This document shows positions 1 through 5,083 of a stretch of DNA of 5,083 nt, piece after piece (position 1 is the first letter of the stretch; every line of letters begins with the position of its first letter). The stretch is taken from positions 1 through 5,083 of the forward strand of contig CALECF010000198.1 of assembly GCA_937948705.1 (NCBI GenBank), in the 5' to 3' direction. Origin of the DNA: an uncultured Anaerosolibacter sp. (lineage in GTDB: Bacteria; Bacillota_A; Clostridia; Peptostreptococcales; Thermotaleaceae). The position numbers were made by a program, and so were the translations under genes. The notes beneath the pieces are model-generated. The model was not told the origin of the DNA. It made no database searches and saw only the letters and a list, made by a program, of their open reading frames with translations.

Positions 1-1320
1 GTATTCGATTGCAACTGGTGGGAATAATCCATAAGAAAGAACATCTTCTTCTTGCTCGTAATATTCCTGCATCTCCTTTTTAAAGGTTTCTAACTGTGGA
101 GTAATTAAATCTGCAGGTCTACATTCAATAACCTCTTCCTCCCCAATAATCTTCTTCTTAATTTCTTCTGATATGGCAACCGTAGGTTTACCGTATTCGC
201 CCTTCACATATGCTTTGATTTCCTTTGGAACCATCTTATATCGCTCTCCGAGTACCACATTAAACACTGCCTGGGTTCCGACCATTTGGCTCATTGGAGT
301 AACCAATGGAGGATATCCCAAATCTTCACGAACTCTCGGAACTTCCTTTAAAACATCATCATATTTTTCTACGGCATTTTGCATCTTTAATTGAGAAACA
401 AGATTTGATAACATGCCGCCTGGAACTTGGTAAACCAGAGCATTTACATCGACACCTAAAACCTTTGGATCTAATAAACCACTGGCTAAATACTTATCTC
501 GGATTGGTCTAAAATGTTCCGCAATTTTATTTAATTTATCTAGATCCAAGCCGGAATCTCTTTCTGTACCTTGGAGTGTAGCTACGAGAGGCTCAGTAGG
601 AGGCTGAGATGTTCCCAATGCCATTGGAGAAATTGCTGTATCTACTACATCTACTCCTGCTTCAATAGCTTTCAAATATGTCATAGAACCCATACCACTG
701 GTGTAGTGGGTATGTAGCTGTATAGGTACTTTGATGCTGCTTTTTAGTTCTGAAATAAGTTCATAGGCATAATATGGCGTTAATATTCCAGACATATCCT
801 TTAAGCATATTGAGTCTGCACCCATGTCTTCCATTTGTTTAGCGATTTTAAGATATAATTGGGTATTATGCACGGGGCTAATCGTGTAGGAGATAGCTGC
901 CTGTGCATGTCCGCCCTCTTTTTTCGTTGTATTTAAAGCTACTTCAATATTTCTTACATCATTTAGTGCATCAAAGATTCGAATAATATCAATACCGTTA
1001 TAAATAGCTTTTTTTACGAATTCAATAACCACATCATCAGCATAATGCTTATAACCAAGAAGATTCTGTCCTCTTAAAAGCATTTGTAATTTTGTATTTT
1101 TCACCGTTTTTCTGATAGTTCTAAGACGATCCCACGGATCTTCGTGTAAGAAACGAAGAGAAGAATCAAAGGTTGCGCCACCCCACATTTCTAAAGAGTG
1201 ATAGCCAGCTTCATCTAAGGTTTCTAAAATAGGTGTCATTTCTTCTGTTTTCATTCTGGTCGCAACGAGGGATTGGTGGGCATCCCTTAAAACGGTTTCT
1301 GTAATTTTTATTTTAGCCAT
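1..1320 (-). CDS. oadA: Carboxyltransferase subunit of oxaloacetate decarboxylase / pyruvate carboxylase type (OadA/PycB), 3' end cut by window
   Basis: The frame is open from ATG at 1320 to base 1, giving 440 residues with no stop, so the C-terminus lies outside. The N-terminal half is the HMGL-like TIM barrel of the biotin-dependent carboxyltransferases: RDAHQS (12-17, metal ligand D13), EMWGGATFD (44-52), LLRGQN (81-86), FDALND (116-121), CLKDMSG (172-178, K174 being the lysine carboxylated in this family) and LHTHYTSG (202-209, metal ligands H203 and H205). The conserved carboxylase region follows, with PGGMLSNL (300-307). The family moves CO2 between oxaloacetate and biotin in the cytoplasm, either in Na+-pumping oxaloacetate decarboxylase or as pyruvate carboxylase subunit B. 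Short clostridial members without a biotin domain end soon after this point (about 460 residues from memory); longer ones carry a biotinyl domain that would lie outside. The start is clear: AGGAGG at 1327-1332, six bases upstream. A 107-base gap separates it from mnmM. Family membership is secure; OadA versus PycB is not decided by this sequence. Confidence 0.93.
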   Translation of the reverse strand, partial: MAKIKITETVLRDAHQSLVATRMKTEEMTPILETLDEAGYHSLEMWGGATFDSSLRFLHEDPWDRLRTIRKTVKNTKLQMLLRGQNLLGYKHYADDVVIEFVKKAIYNGIDIIRIFDALNDVRNIEVALNTTKKEGGHAQAAISYTISPVHNTQLYLKIAKQMEDMGADSICLKDMSGILTPYYAYELISELKSSIKVPIQLHTHYTSGMGSMTYLKAIEAGVDVVDTAISPMALGTSQPPTEPLVATLQGTERDSGLDLDKLNKIAEHFRPIRDKYLASGLLDPKVLGVDVNALVYQVPGGMLSNLVSQLKMQNAVEKYDDVLKEVPRVREDLGYPPLVTPMSQMVGTQAVFNVVLGERYKMVPKEIKAYVKGEYGKPTVAISEEIKKKIIGEEEVIECRPADLITPQLETFKKEMQEYYEQEEDVLSYGLFPPVAIEY

Positions 1321-1427
1321 TGTGTACCTCCTGATTTTATTGATTTAGATGGGTTTATCAATTCATTCGTTATGATAGTAGAAAAACCCTTTCACAATTT
1401 CGAACTATTTACTATTTTTAATAAATA
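1321..1427. other. Intergenic gap between mnmM and oadA
   Basis: This 107-base AT-rich gap holds the AGGAGG Shine-Dalgarno of oadA. No T-tailed hairpin follows mnmM, so read-through into oadA is possible. A separate oadA promoter is plausible, but I cannot place one convincingly. Confidence 0.5.
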
Positions 1428-2039
1428 TTAACTATTTGTAGCGTTTTTATCTTTCTCTCTAAAGTTTTTATTATTTTTTTCAATTACGATTAATAGAGGT
1501 GGATTGTTGGCTTGATTCATAAACTCCATATACAAAACACTAAACAGCTTTTGATCTAAGGTCTTTACATAAGAAAGTATAGCTTCCTTTTCGTCTAATC
1601 CTCCAGGATGACCGTAATAAATAACGATTGTTAGAAGGCCTTTGTTTTTTAAATGCACTAGACTTTTTTCAATTCCCCGAATAGTTGTTTGGGCCTTTGT
1701 AACAATGCGATGATCTCCCTTAGGTAAGTAGCCTAGATTAAACATAATGGCAGCTACTTCTTCTTTTATATAATCATCTATATTCTCGTGACCCGAATGA
1801 ATTAATTCCGTTCTATGGAGTAGGTGTTGATTAGACAACTTTATTCTTGTTTCTTCTAACGCTTTCTGTTGTATATCAAAGGCATAGACCTTACCTGTAT
1901 CTCCTACGAGTTCTGCCATAAAAATGGTATCATTGCCGTTCCCCGTAGTTGCATCCACTGCTACATCCCCCGATTTTAGAGCAGAAGATATAAAACGCTT
2001 CGCTAGATTCGTAGCATTCGTTAAATGACTAACGGACAA
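1428..2039 (-). CDS. mnmM: tRNA 5-(aminomethyl)-2-thiouridine methyltransferase MnmM (YtqB family)
   Basis: Class I SAM-dependent methyltransferase of the YtqB / 'rRNA_methylase' family. In Bacillus subtilis the family member MnmM methylates nm5s2U to mnm5s2U at the tRNA wobble position; older annotations call it a putative rRNA methylase. Counting from the TTG start (203 residues), SAM motif I is DATTGNGND (29-37), the acidic strand-end motif is FDIQ (54-57), and the family signatures are FNLGYLP (100-106), YYGHPGG (141-147) and NQANNPP (175-181). Length is close to that of the Bacillus protein, with a short charged tail at the C-terminus. Start choice: a GTG at 2046-2048 is also in frame, but its G is the last base of the AGGGAG Shine-Dalgarno (2048-2053), so that GTG cannot be served by it. 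TTG at 2037-2039 lies eight bases downstream, an ideal spacing. The gene follows the GNAT gene by 18 bases and is probably co-transcribed with it. Confidence 0.9.
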   Translation of the reverse strand: MSVSHLTNATNLAKRFISSALKSGDVAVDATTGNGNDTIFMAELVGDTGKVYAFDIQQKALEETRIKLSNQHLLHRTELIHSGHENIDDYIKEEVAAIMFNLGYLPKGDHRIVTKAQTTIRGIEKSLVHLKNKGLLTIVIYYGHPGGLDEKEAILSYVKTLDQKLFSVLYMEFMNQANNPPLLIVIEKNNKNFREKDKNATNS

Positions 2040-2047
2040 AATATTCA

Positions 2048-2053
2048 CTCCCT
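2048..2053 (-). promoter_or_regulatory. Shine-Dalgarno of mnmM that decides its start
   Basis: AGGGAG on the minus strand overlaps the candidate GTG start (2046-2048) by one base and stands eight bases before TTG at 2037-2039. This favours TTG initiation. It lies between the GNAT stop codon (2058-2060) and mnmM. Confidence 0.65.
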
Positions 2054-2057
2054 GATT

Positions 2058-2564
2058 TTATGACTTATTTGACCGACAAGCCCGTAAGAAAAAGTCAGGC
2101 AACGTTGTGGAGAAGATAATATCTTTCTTATTAAACTGACTTGTGGCAAAAGGCGATCCAATCTCAAGGAAATTTGAATAAGGAATTTCTTTAAAACCGA
2201 CACGATTAAAAAAATGATCAAAGTCTGTTCCTTTTACATATACCCATTTAATTCCCTTTTTATCAGCAAAGTTCAATAGTGCTTTTATGATACCATCGCC
2301 AAGATATTCTCTGTGTCTTTCTTTTTTGACTACTACATATTGAATGACTGCTTCTTCTCCACAATCAGAAAAACCTGCAGCAGCCACAGGCTCTCTACCC
2401 TCATAGGCGATCATACTATTTGGGAAAACAGGATTCAAAGAGTTCAAATCTATTTTGTTTTCTTGAAGGAGTTCTTGAATCATTGGAATATCCATTTTTG
2501 ATGCCACTTTAATCTCAAGAATAGCTAACCTCTCCTCTCTAGGATTATCCAGTATTATCTCCAT
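2058..2564 (-). CDS. GNAT family N-acetyltransferase
   Basis: A 168-residue cytoplasmic protein with the Gcn5-related acetyltransferase fold. The central strand AVIQYVVV (72-79) runs into the acetyl-CoA pyrophosphate loop REYLGDG (85-91). This corresponds to the Q/R-x-x-G-x-G/A signature, with E86 at the usual Q/R position and R85 next to it. Helix IIKALLNFADKKG follows, then strand WVYV (107-110), and HFFNRVGFKEI (117-127) is the typical late GNAT motif. The C-terminal segment TLPDFFLRACRS (154-165) goes beyond the minimal fold. The acceptor substrate cannot be read from the sequence; amino-acid, small-molecule and protein acetylation are all possible. ATG at 2564 is the first start after an in-frame TAA five codons upstream, but no convincing Shine-Dalgarno precedes it. 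A purine-rich stretch inside the coding region (codons 9-12, roughly 2529-2540) has no ATG, GTG or TTG at good distance. The gene stands just after the inverted repeat behind rluB and 18 bases before mnmM. Confidence 0.85.
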   Translation of the reverse strand: MEIILDNPREERLAILEIKVASKMDIPMIQELLQENKIDLNSLNPVFPNSMIAYEGREPVAAAGFSDCGEEAVIQYVVVKKERHREYLGDGIIKALLNFADKKGIKWVYVKGTDFDHFFNRVGFKEIPYSNFLEIGSPFATSQFNKKDIIFSTTLPDFFLRACRSNKS

Positions 2565-2600
2565 AATCAGAAAATCTTATGGGAAGATTAATTACAAAAT

Positions 2601-2666
2601 AAAAAAAAGCCAGAGTTTCCATACACTTGAAAGAGTCTATCAAATTTGACAGACTCTTTCAAGTGT
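2601..2666 (-). terminator. Long perfect inverted repeat with offset T tract, probable terminator of rluB
   Basis: Bases 2623-2638 and 2651-2666 are perfect 16-base inverted complements (arms ACACTTGAAAGAGTCT and AGACTCTTTCAAGTGT). The 12-base loop contains a second small palindrome, TCAAATTTGA (2640-2649), after one mismatched pair. On the minus strand the stem starts at the base after the rluB stop codon (2667-2669). A run of eight T follows at 2608-2601, but 14 bases beyond the stem instead of directly at its foot, so this is not a textbook intrinsic terminator. On the plus strand no T run follows. The position, directly at the end of a gene, supports termination or 3'-end protection of the rluB transcript. 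Confidence 0.6.
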
Positions 2667-3374
2667 TTAGATTGATTTTAAATAACGAATTTCTTGAGCC
2701 GTTAGATGGCGCCATTGACCTTTTTTAAGGTCTCCTAATTCAATCCGTCCCATTGCAATTCGTTTTAAATGCAAAACCGGATAATCCACAGCATCAAACA
2801 TTTTTCTTATCTGACGGTTTTTGCCCTCATGAATAATGATTTTAATTGAGGAAGTGTCCTTGTCGTTTTTTAACTTTTCAACTTGGGCAGGGGCTGTAAT
2901 ATATCCGCCAATATCAACACCCTTTTTTAAAAGACCTAGGGATTTTTCCTCTGGCGTCCCTTTAACCTTGGCGATGTAAGTTTTCTTTACCTCATGCTTC
3001 GGATGTGTCAGATGGTAGGTTAAATCACCATCATTCGTCATAATCAACAGTCCAGAGGTATCGTAATCCAATCGCCCTACAGGAAAAACCCTCTCGGCGA
3101 CATCATTTAATAAATCAACCACCGTAGGACGGTTAAATTCGTCTGACAGGGTAGTAACATATCCTTCCGGTTTATGAAGTAAAATATATACTTTTTGCTC
3201 TTCTGGTTTTATCGCTTGATTATCAATTGTAACCTGATCCTCCATAGGATTTACGATAATGCCCATATCTTGAACGATGGCGCCATTTAACTTTACTCTT
3301 CCCTGCTGAATCATTTCTTCTGCTTTTCTCCTAGACGCAACACCTGAAAGTGCGATATATTTTTGTAGTCGCAT
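2667..3374 (-). CDS. rluB: 23S rRNA pseudouridine synthase RluB (RsuA/RluB/E/F family)
   Basis: A 235-residue protein that isomerises a uridine of 23S rRNA to pseudouridine; in the family the target is in the peptidyl-transferase region (2605 in E. coli numbering). An N-terminal S4 RNA-binding domain (about 1-60) opens with MRLQKYIA and GVASRRKAEE (11-20). The synthase domain follows, with LHKPEGYVT (66-74), the catalytic motif GRLDYDTSGLL (100-110, nucleophile D103) and EGKNRQIRKMF (183-193). Length matches Gram-positive RluB proteins such as that of B. subtilis; E. coli RluB is longer at its C-terminus. The ATG is fixed by a TAA directly upstream in frame and by the conserved N-terminus. 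AAGGGA (3387-3392) is the likely Shine-Dalgarno, with a rather long 12-base spacer. The gene lies 46 bases after the flavoprotein gene and ends at the inverted repeat. RsuA or RluE/F is less likely given the GRLDYDTSGLL motif and the 'HPKHEVKKTY' segment. Confidence 0.93.
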   Translation of the reverse strand: MRLQKYIALSGVASRRKAEEMIQQGRVKLNGAIVQDMGIIVNPMEDQVTIDNQAIKPEEQKVYILLHKPEGYVTTLSDEFNRPTVVDLLNDVAERVFPVGRLDYDTSGLLIMTNDGDLTYHLTHPKHEVKKTYIAKVKGTPEEKSLGLLKKGVDIGGYITAPAQVEKLKNDKDTSSIKIIIHEGKNRQIRKMFDAVDYPVLHLKRIAMGRIELGDLKKGQWRHLTAQEIRYLKSI

Positions 3375-3410
3375 TTACACCAACAATCCCTTCTTATCTT
3401 TAGTATTCTT

Positions 3411-3440
3411 ATTATATATTTTATACGAACTTTTCTTCAA
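3411..3440 (-). promoter_or_regulatory. Candidate sigma-A type promoter for rluB
   Basis: On the minus strand, TTGAAG (3435-3440) and a perfect TATAAT (3411-3416) are separated by 18 bases. The -35 box lies in the last codons of the flavoprotein gene. A transcript would start about 30 bases before the rluB ATG, leaving its Shine-Dalgarno intact. In DNA this AT-rich such a match can arise by chance, and read-through from the upstream genes is equally possible. Confidence 0.35.
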
Positions 3441-4701
3441 ATATATTTATTAAATCCATTCGCTTCATTTTATTTATTAATACCTCTTGATCGATCGTAT
3501 ATAAGCCCAAATCCTTCATGCGTTTGAAATAATCTGCTCCAGCGAAGGTGTATCGTGTTCTAATTCCTTCCTCTGTTTTTCTACAGTCGTTTTCATAAGC
3601 GATCAGATCTCCAGTGGTAAGGGATGTGGGAAGTTCAAGTAGTCGTATCCCTTTAAAGTAGCGAACTGCATTGTGGCCAGCTAAGCTACCGGTGACAATC
3701 GCTTCCGTATGCCCAACAAATAAGCCAGATTTTTCTCCCGCACAAAATAGATTTTCACCGCCAAGTACTTTCATTTTATTATCTCTCGGAGAGATTGCTA
3801 GATAGCGTATAGAGTTACCCATTCCACCAGAATAGGGGTCTTCGAATCTTGCATTTTCCAATCCTTTAATTTTTCTAAGCTTCTCCATTGGATAAAAAGG
3901 TGCCATTAGTTTTGCATGACCAGTGTCCAGTAAGATAATATTTTCTGAGTATTCCTTTAGTGCATACTGTTGGCATACCTTTATATTTAATTTTTCTGTA
4001 TTAATATCATCTTTCGCAACAGGTAAAATAACAATTCCTTCTCGGTTTAATTGTTCAGCCAATTCCTGACTAAGAGAGTCCTTATTCAATTTACAAGAGC
4101 CGCTGAAAGCACCAAGGGAACCGTCACTTCTCTTGCCTACCAAATCCTCTATTCCAGATTTTTGGGTGATACTCACCCTAGGCCCAAAGGATGGACAGCG
4201 TAGGATACACATAGCACATCCGTTTCCGTACTTGGTGCAGTTGCCCATTGGGCCCGTTGCGCCAGTCGTATCGATAAACACGTCTCCCTCAACAAGTTCG
4301 CCATTTTGAAGCCTTATTCCTGTAATTGTATTATTCTTTTTTTCTACGTCAACACCTCTTGCCATAAAAAAAATTTCAATATCCAATTCTTTTAGAAGCC
4401 TTCGAACCATCGGCTCAACCTTGCACACATCATAAAGACTGGCGTGGGTATGTCCTGGAAAATCAATGTTTATATGACGAGAAGCACTATCGGTAATATG
4501 AAACAATTCTTTTGCGCCCAACAAGGTACATTCCTCTGCAGCGGTGTACCTTCCATTATTACGCATGATTCCCCCAACATTACCTAATCCTAGCAATATA
4601 TCCATTCTTTCAATAAGTGTAACCTTTGCACCAGCTTTCTTTGCAGTAATTGAAGCGGCAACCCCTGCCCAGCCTCCACCGACAATAACTACTTTAGTCA
4701 T
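3421..4701 (-). CDS. FAD-dependent oxidoreductase (GidA/TrmFO-like FAD fold) with a four-cysteine cluster
   Basis: A 426-residue flavoprotein. The N-terminus is a Rossmann dinucleotide-binding strand-loop-helix, KVVIVGGGWAG (3-13), ending at the ribose-binding acid E31. GGIMRNNGRYTAAEE (43-57) and the C-terminal FAD motif NLFCAGEKSGLFVGHTEA (317-334), followed by TGSLAGHNAVR, resemble the GidA/TrmFO and 'FAD_oxidored' families. Between them, after FIDTTGATG, lies C155-x6-C162-x2-C165-x3-C169-P170, a spacing that looks like a [4Fe-4S] ligand set. No membrane segment or signal peptide is seen, so it is cytoplasmic. It is not a normal TrmFO: the rRNA/tRNA-methylating family lacks this cysteine block as far as I know. 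ATG at 4701 is chosen over an in-frame upstream start at 4731 because AGAGGGGG (4709-4716) precedes it by seven bases and the GGGWAG fold then begins at residue 2-3 as usual. The start overlaps the stop of the [2Fe-2S] gene by eight bases, so the two are translated together. The substrate is unknown. Confidence 0.85.
   Translation of the reverse strand: MTKVVIVGGGWAGVAASITAKKAGAKVTLIERMDILLGLGNVGGIMRNNGRYTAAEECTLLGAKELFHITDSASRHINIDFPGHTHASLYDVCKVEPMVRRLLKELDIEIFFMARGVDVEKKNNTITGIRLQNGELVEGDVFIDTTGATGPMGNCTKYGNGCAMCILRCPSFGPRVSITQKSGIEDLVGKRSDGSLGAFSGSCKLNKDSLSQELAEQLNREGIVILPVAKDDINTEKLNIKVCQQYALKEYSENIILLDTGHAKLMAPFYPMEKLRKIKGLENARFEDPYSGGMGNSIRYLAISPRDNKMKVLGGENLFCAGEKSGLFVGHTEAIVTGSLAGHNAVRYFKGIRLLELPTSLTTGDLIAYENDCRKTEEGIRTRYTFAGADYFKRMKDLGLYTIDQEVLINKMKRMDLINIFEEKFV
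4195..4239 (-). other. Four-cysteine motif C-x6-C-x2-C-x3-C-P in the flavoprotein
   Basis: The codons for C155, C162, C165 and C169 of the flavoprotein lie here, followed by a proline as in many ferredoxin-type sites. A [4Fe-4S] cluster is the simplest reading; a zinc site or redox-active thiols are alternatives. The motif falls directly after the conserved TTGATG segment, thus close to the FAD site in sequence. Confidence 0.6.
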
Positions 4702-5083
4702 TAACAGTCCCCCTCTGTAATATTTCCTCAACCTTTGTCTGCACTTTACAAGTTTTTAAGACACTGCCATCCTTCCCGTAGATGCTGCAGGCACCACAGA
4801 CGCCCTCGCCACAACAGATTTCGCGATTATTTGTTGTAGAAAAGACTATGTTTTTTTCTTGTTTTTTGATGAGCTGAAGTAAATCATGATGAAGCAGGTC
4901 TGATCCACCGCTAAAGACCAAATCAAAATGTTCTTTCTGGAACATATCCTCTAATACAGAAAGTCCTGATTTTGAGCGAACATCTAAGGTTAATGTTTCC
5001 AGTTTCCAGCTTGCAATATGTCTCTCAATAAAAATAGATTGGATATTGCCCGGGTCCAGTACCAAGATAATATTATTTTTATT
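4694..5083 (-). CDS. PyrK-like [2Fe-2S] electron-transfer protein, 5' end outside window
   Basis: The frame is open from the window edge to the TAA at 4694-4696, giving 129 visible residues. They match the C-terminal half of ferredoxin-reductase-like electron-transfer subunits such as PyrK (dihydroorotate dehydrogenase B) and related proteins. Part of the NAD(P)-binding lobe is present, with the FDLVFSGGSDLL stretch (53-64) in the place of the family's 'CGP..M' motif. The [2Fe-2S] ligand motif follows: C91-G-E-G-V-C96-G-A-C99-x12-C112, with an extra C90. The end of PyrK-type proteins normally carries this C-G-x-G-x-C-x2-C arrangement. A TTG at 5063-5065 could be taken as a start, but coding continues in frame to the edge and nothing like a Shine-Dalgarno can be placed before it, so I treat the gene as 5'-partial. 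The likely role is electron transfer between an NAD(P)H or flavin domain and the overlapping downstream flavoprotein. True PyrK would be expected beside pyrD; what lies upstream is not visible. Confidence 0.8.
   Translation of the reverse strand, partial: NKNNIILVLDPGNIQSIFIERHIASWKLETLTLDVRSKSGLSVLEDMFQKEHFDLVFSGGSDLLHHDLLQLIKKQEKNIVFSTTNNREICCGEGVCGACSIYGKDGSVLKTCKVQTKVEEILQRGTVND
4709..4716 (-). promoter_or_regulatory. Strong Shine-Dalgarno of the flavoprotein gene, inside the upstream gene
   Basis: AGAGGGGG stands seven bases before ATG 4701 and lies within the last codons of the [2Fe-2S] gene. It fixes the start and excludes the 10-residue longer form beginning at 4731. Confidence 0.75.
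4748..4813 (-). other. [2Fe-2S] ligand motif of the PyrK-like protein
   Basis: This segment encodes C-G-E-G-V-C-G-A-C followed after 12 residues by the fourth cysteine, the ligand pattern of the DHODB iron-sulfur-binding domain. A further cysteine directly before the first ligand is unusual but not disruptive. Confidence 0.75.

Noticed and set aside
173..512. Two plus-strand open frames of 73 and 68 codons (173-394 and 306-512)
   Set aside because: They lie antisense inside the strongly conserved oadA frame, overlap each other, and have no family features.
1334..1361. TTGATA-16-TAAAAT as promoter for oadA
   Set aside because: Transcription would start inside the AGGAGG ribosome site, removing it from the mRNA.
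1351..1389. Hairpin candidate GGGTT...AACCC between mnmM and oadA
   Set aside because: The two five-base halves of the stem are split by a seven-base bulge, and no T run follows on either strand.
2313..2501. Plus-strand open frame of 62 codons
   Set aside because: It is antisense to the GNAT core motifs and its translation has no recognisable features.
3421..4701. Calling the flavoprotein TrmFO because RNA-modification genes are near
   Set aside because: The FAD motifs are similar, but the four-cysteine block and the [2Fe-2S] partner do not fit TrmFO.
4702..4731. Ten-residue N-terminal extension of the flavoprotein (MRKYYRGGLL)
   Set aside because: It arises from translating the Shine-Dalgarno region of ATG 4701 and would put extra residues before the Rossmann strand.

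Overview
The window is AT-rich DNA with six genes, all on the minus strand, so transcription runs from high to low coordinates. Strong purine-rich Shine-Dalgarno sites, AT-rich codon use and a Bacillota-type MnmM (YtqB) and RluB suggest a low-GC Gram-positive anaerobe of the class Clostridia. An oxaloacetate decarboxylase/pyruvate carboxylase-type carboxyltransferase and iron-sulfur flavoproteins fit an anaerobic, possibly amino-acid-fermenting lifestyle. That assignment is an inference from gene content; no marker gene fixes the genus.

Layout in order of transcription. (1) 5083-4694: the C-terminal 129 residues of a PyrK-like [2Fe-2S] electron-transfer protein. Its 5' part lies outside the window. 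(2) 4701-3421: a GidA/TrmFO-like FAD-dependent oxidoreductase. Its start overlaps the previous stop by 8 bases, and it carries a four-cysteine cluster inside the FAD-binding architecture. (3) 3374-2667: RluB, a 23S rRNA pseudouridine synthase. Its stop is followed directly by a perfect 16-bp inverted repeat. (4) 2564-2058: a GNAT acetyltransferase. (5) 2039-1428: MnmM, the methyltransferase of tRNA wobble-uridine modification. (6) 1320-1: the carboxyltransferase subunit of a biotin-dependent decarboxylase/carboxylase (OadA/PycB type), cut by the window edge near its C-terminus.

Three functional groups can be read. The first two genes look like one redox enzyme: a flavoprotein with a likely Fe-S site, plus a [2Fe-2S] subunit that would pass electrons to or from it. 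Its substrate is unknown, and it is the best candidate here for an uncharacterised system. rluB and mnmM are housekeeping RNA-modification genes, separated by the inverted repeat and the GNAT gene. The oadA-like gene starts a metabolic unit that continues out of the window.

No rRNA, tRNA, CRISPR array, transposon or attachment site was seen. Apart from short intergenic gaps (the largest about 107 bases), the window is fully coding.
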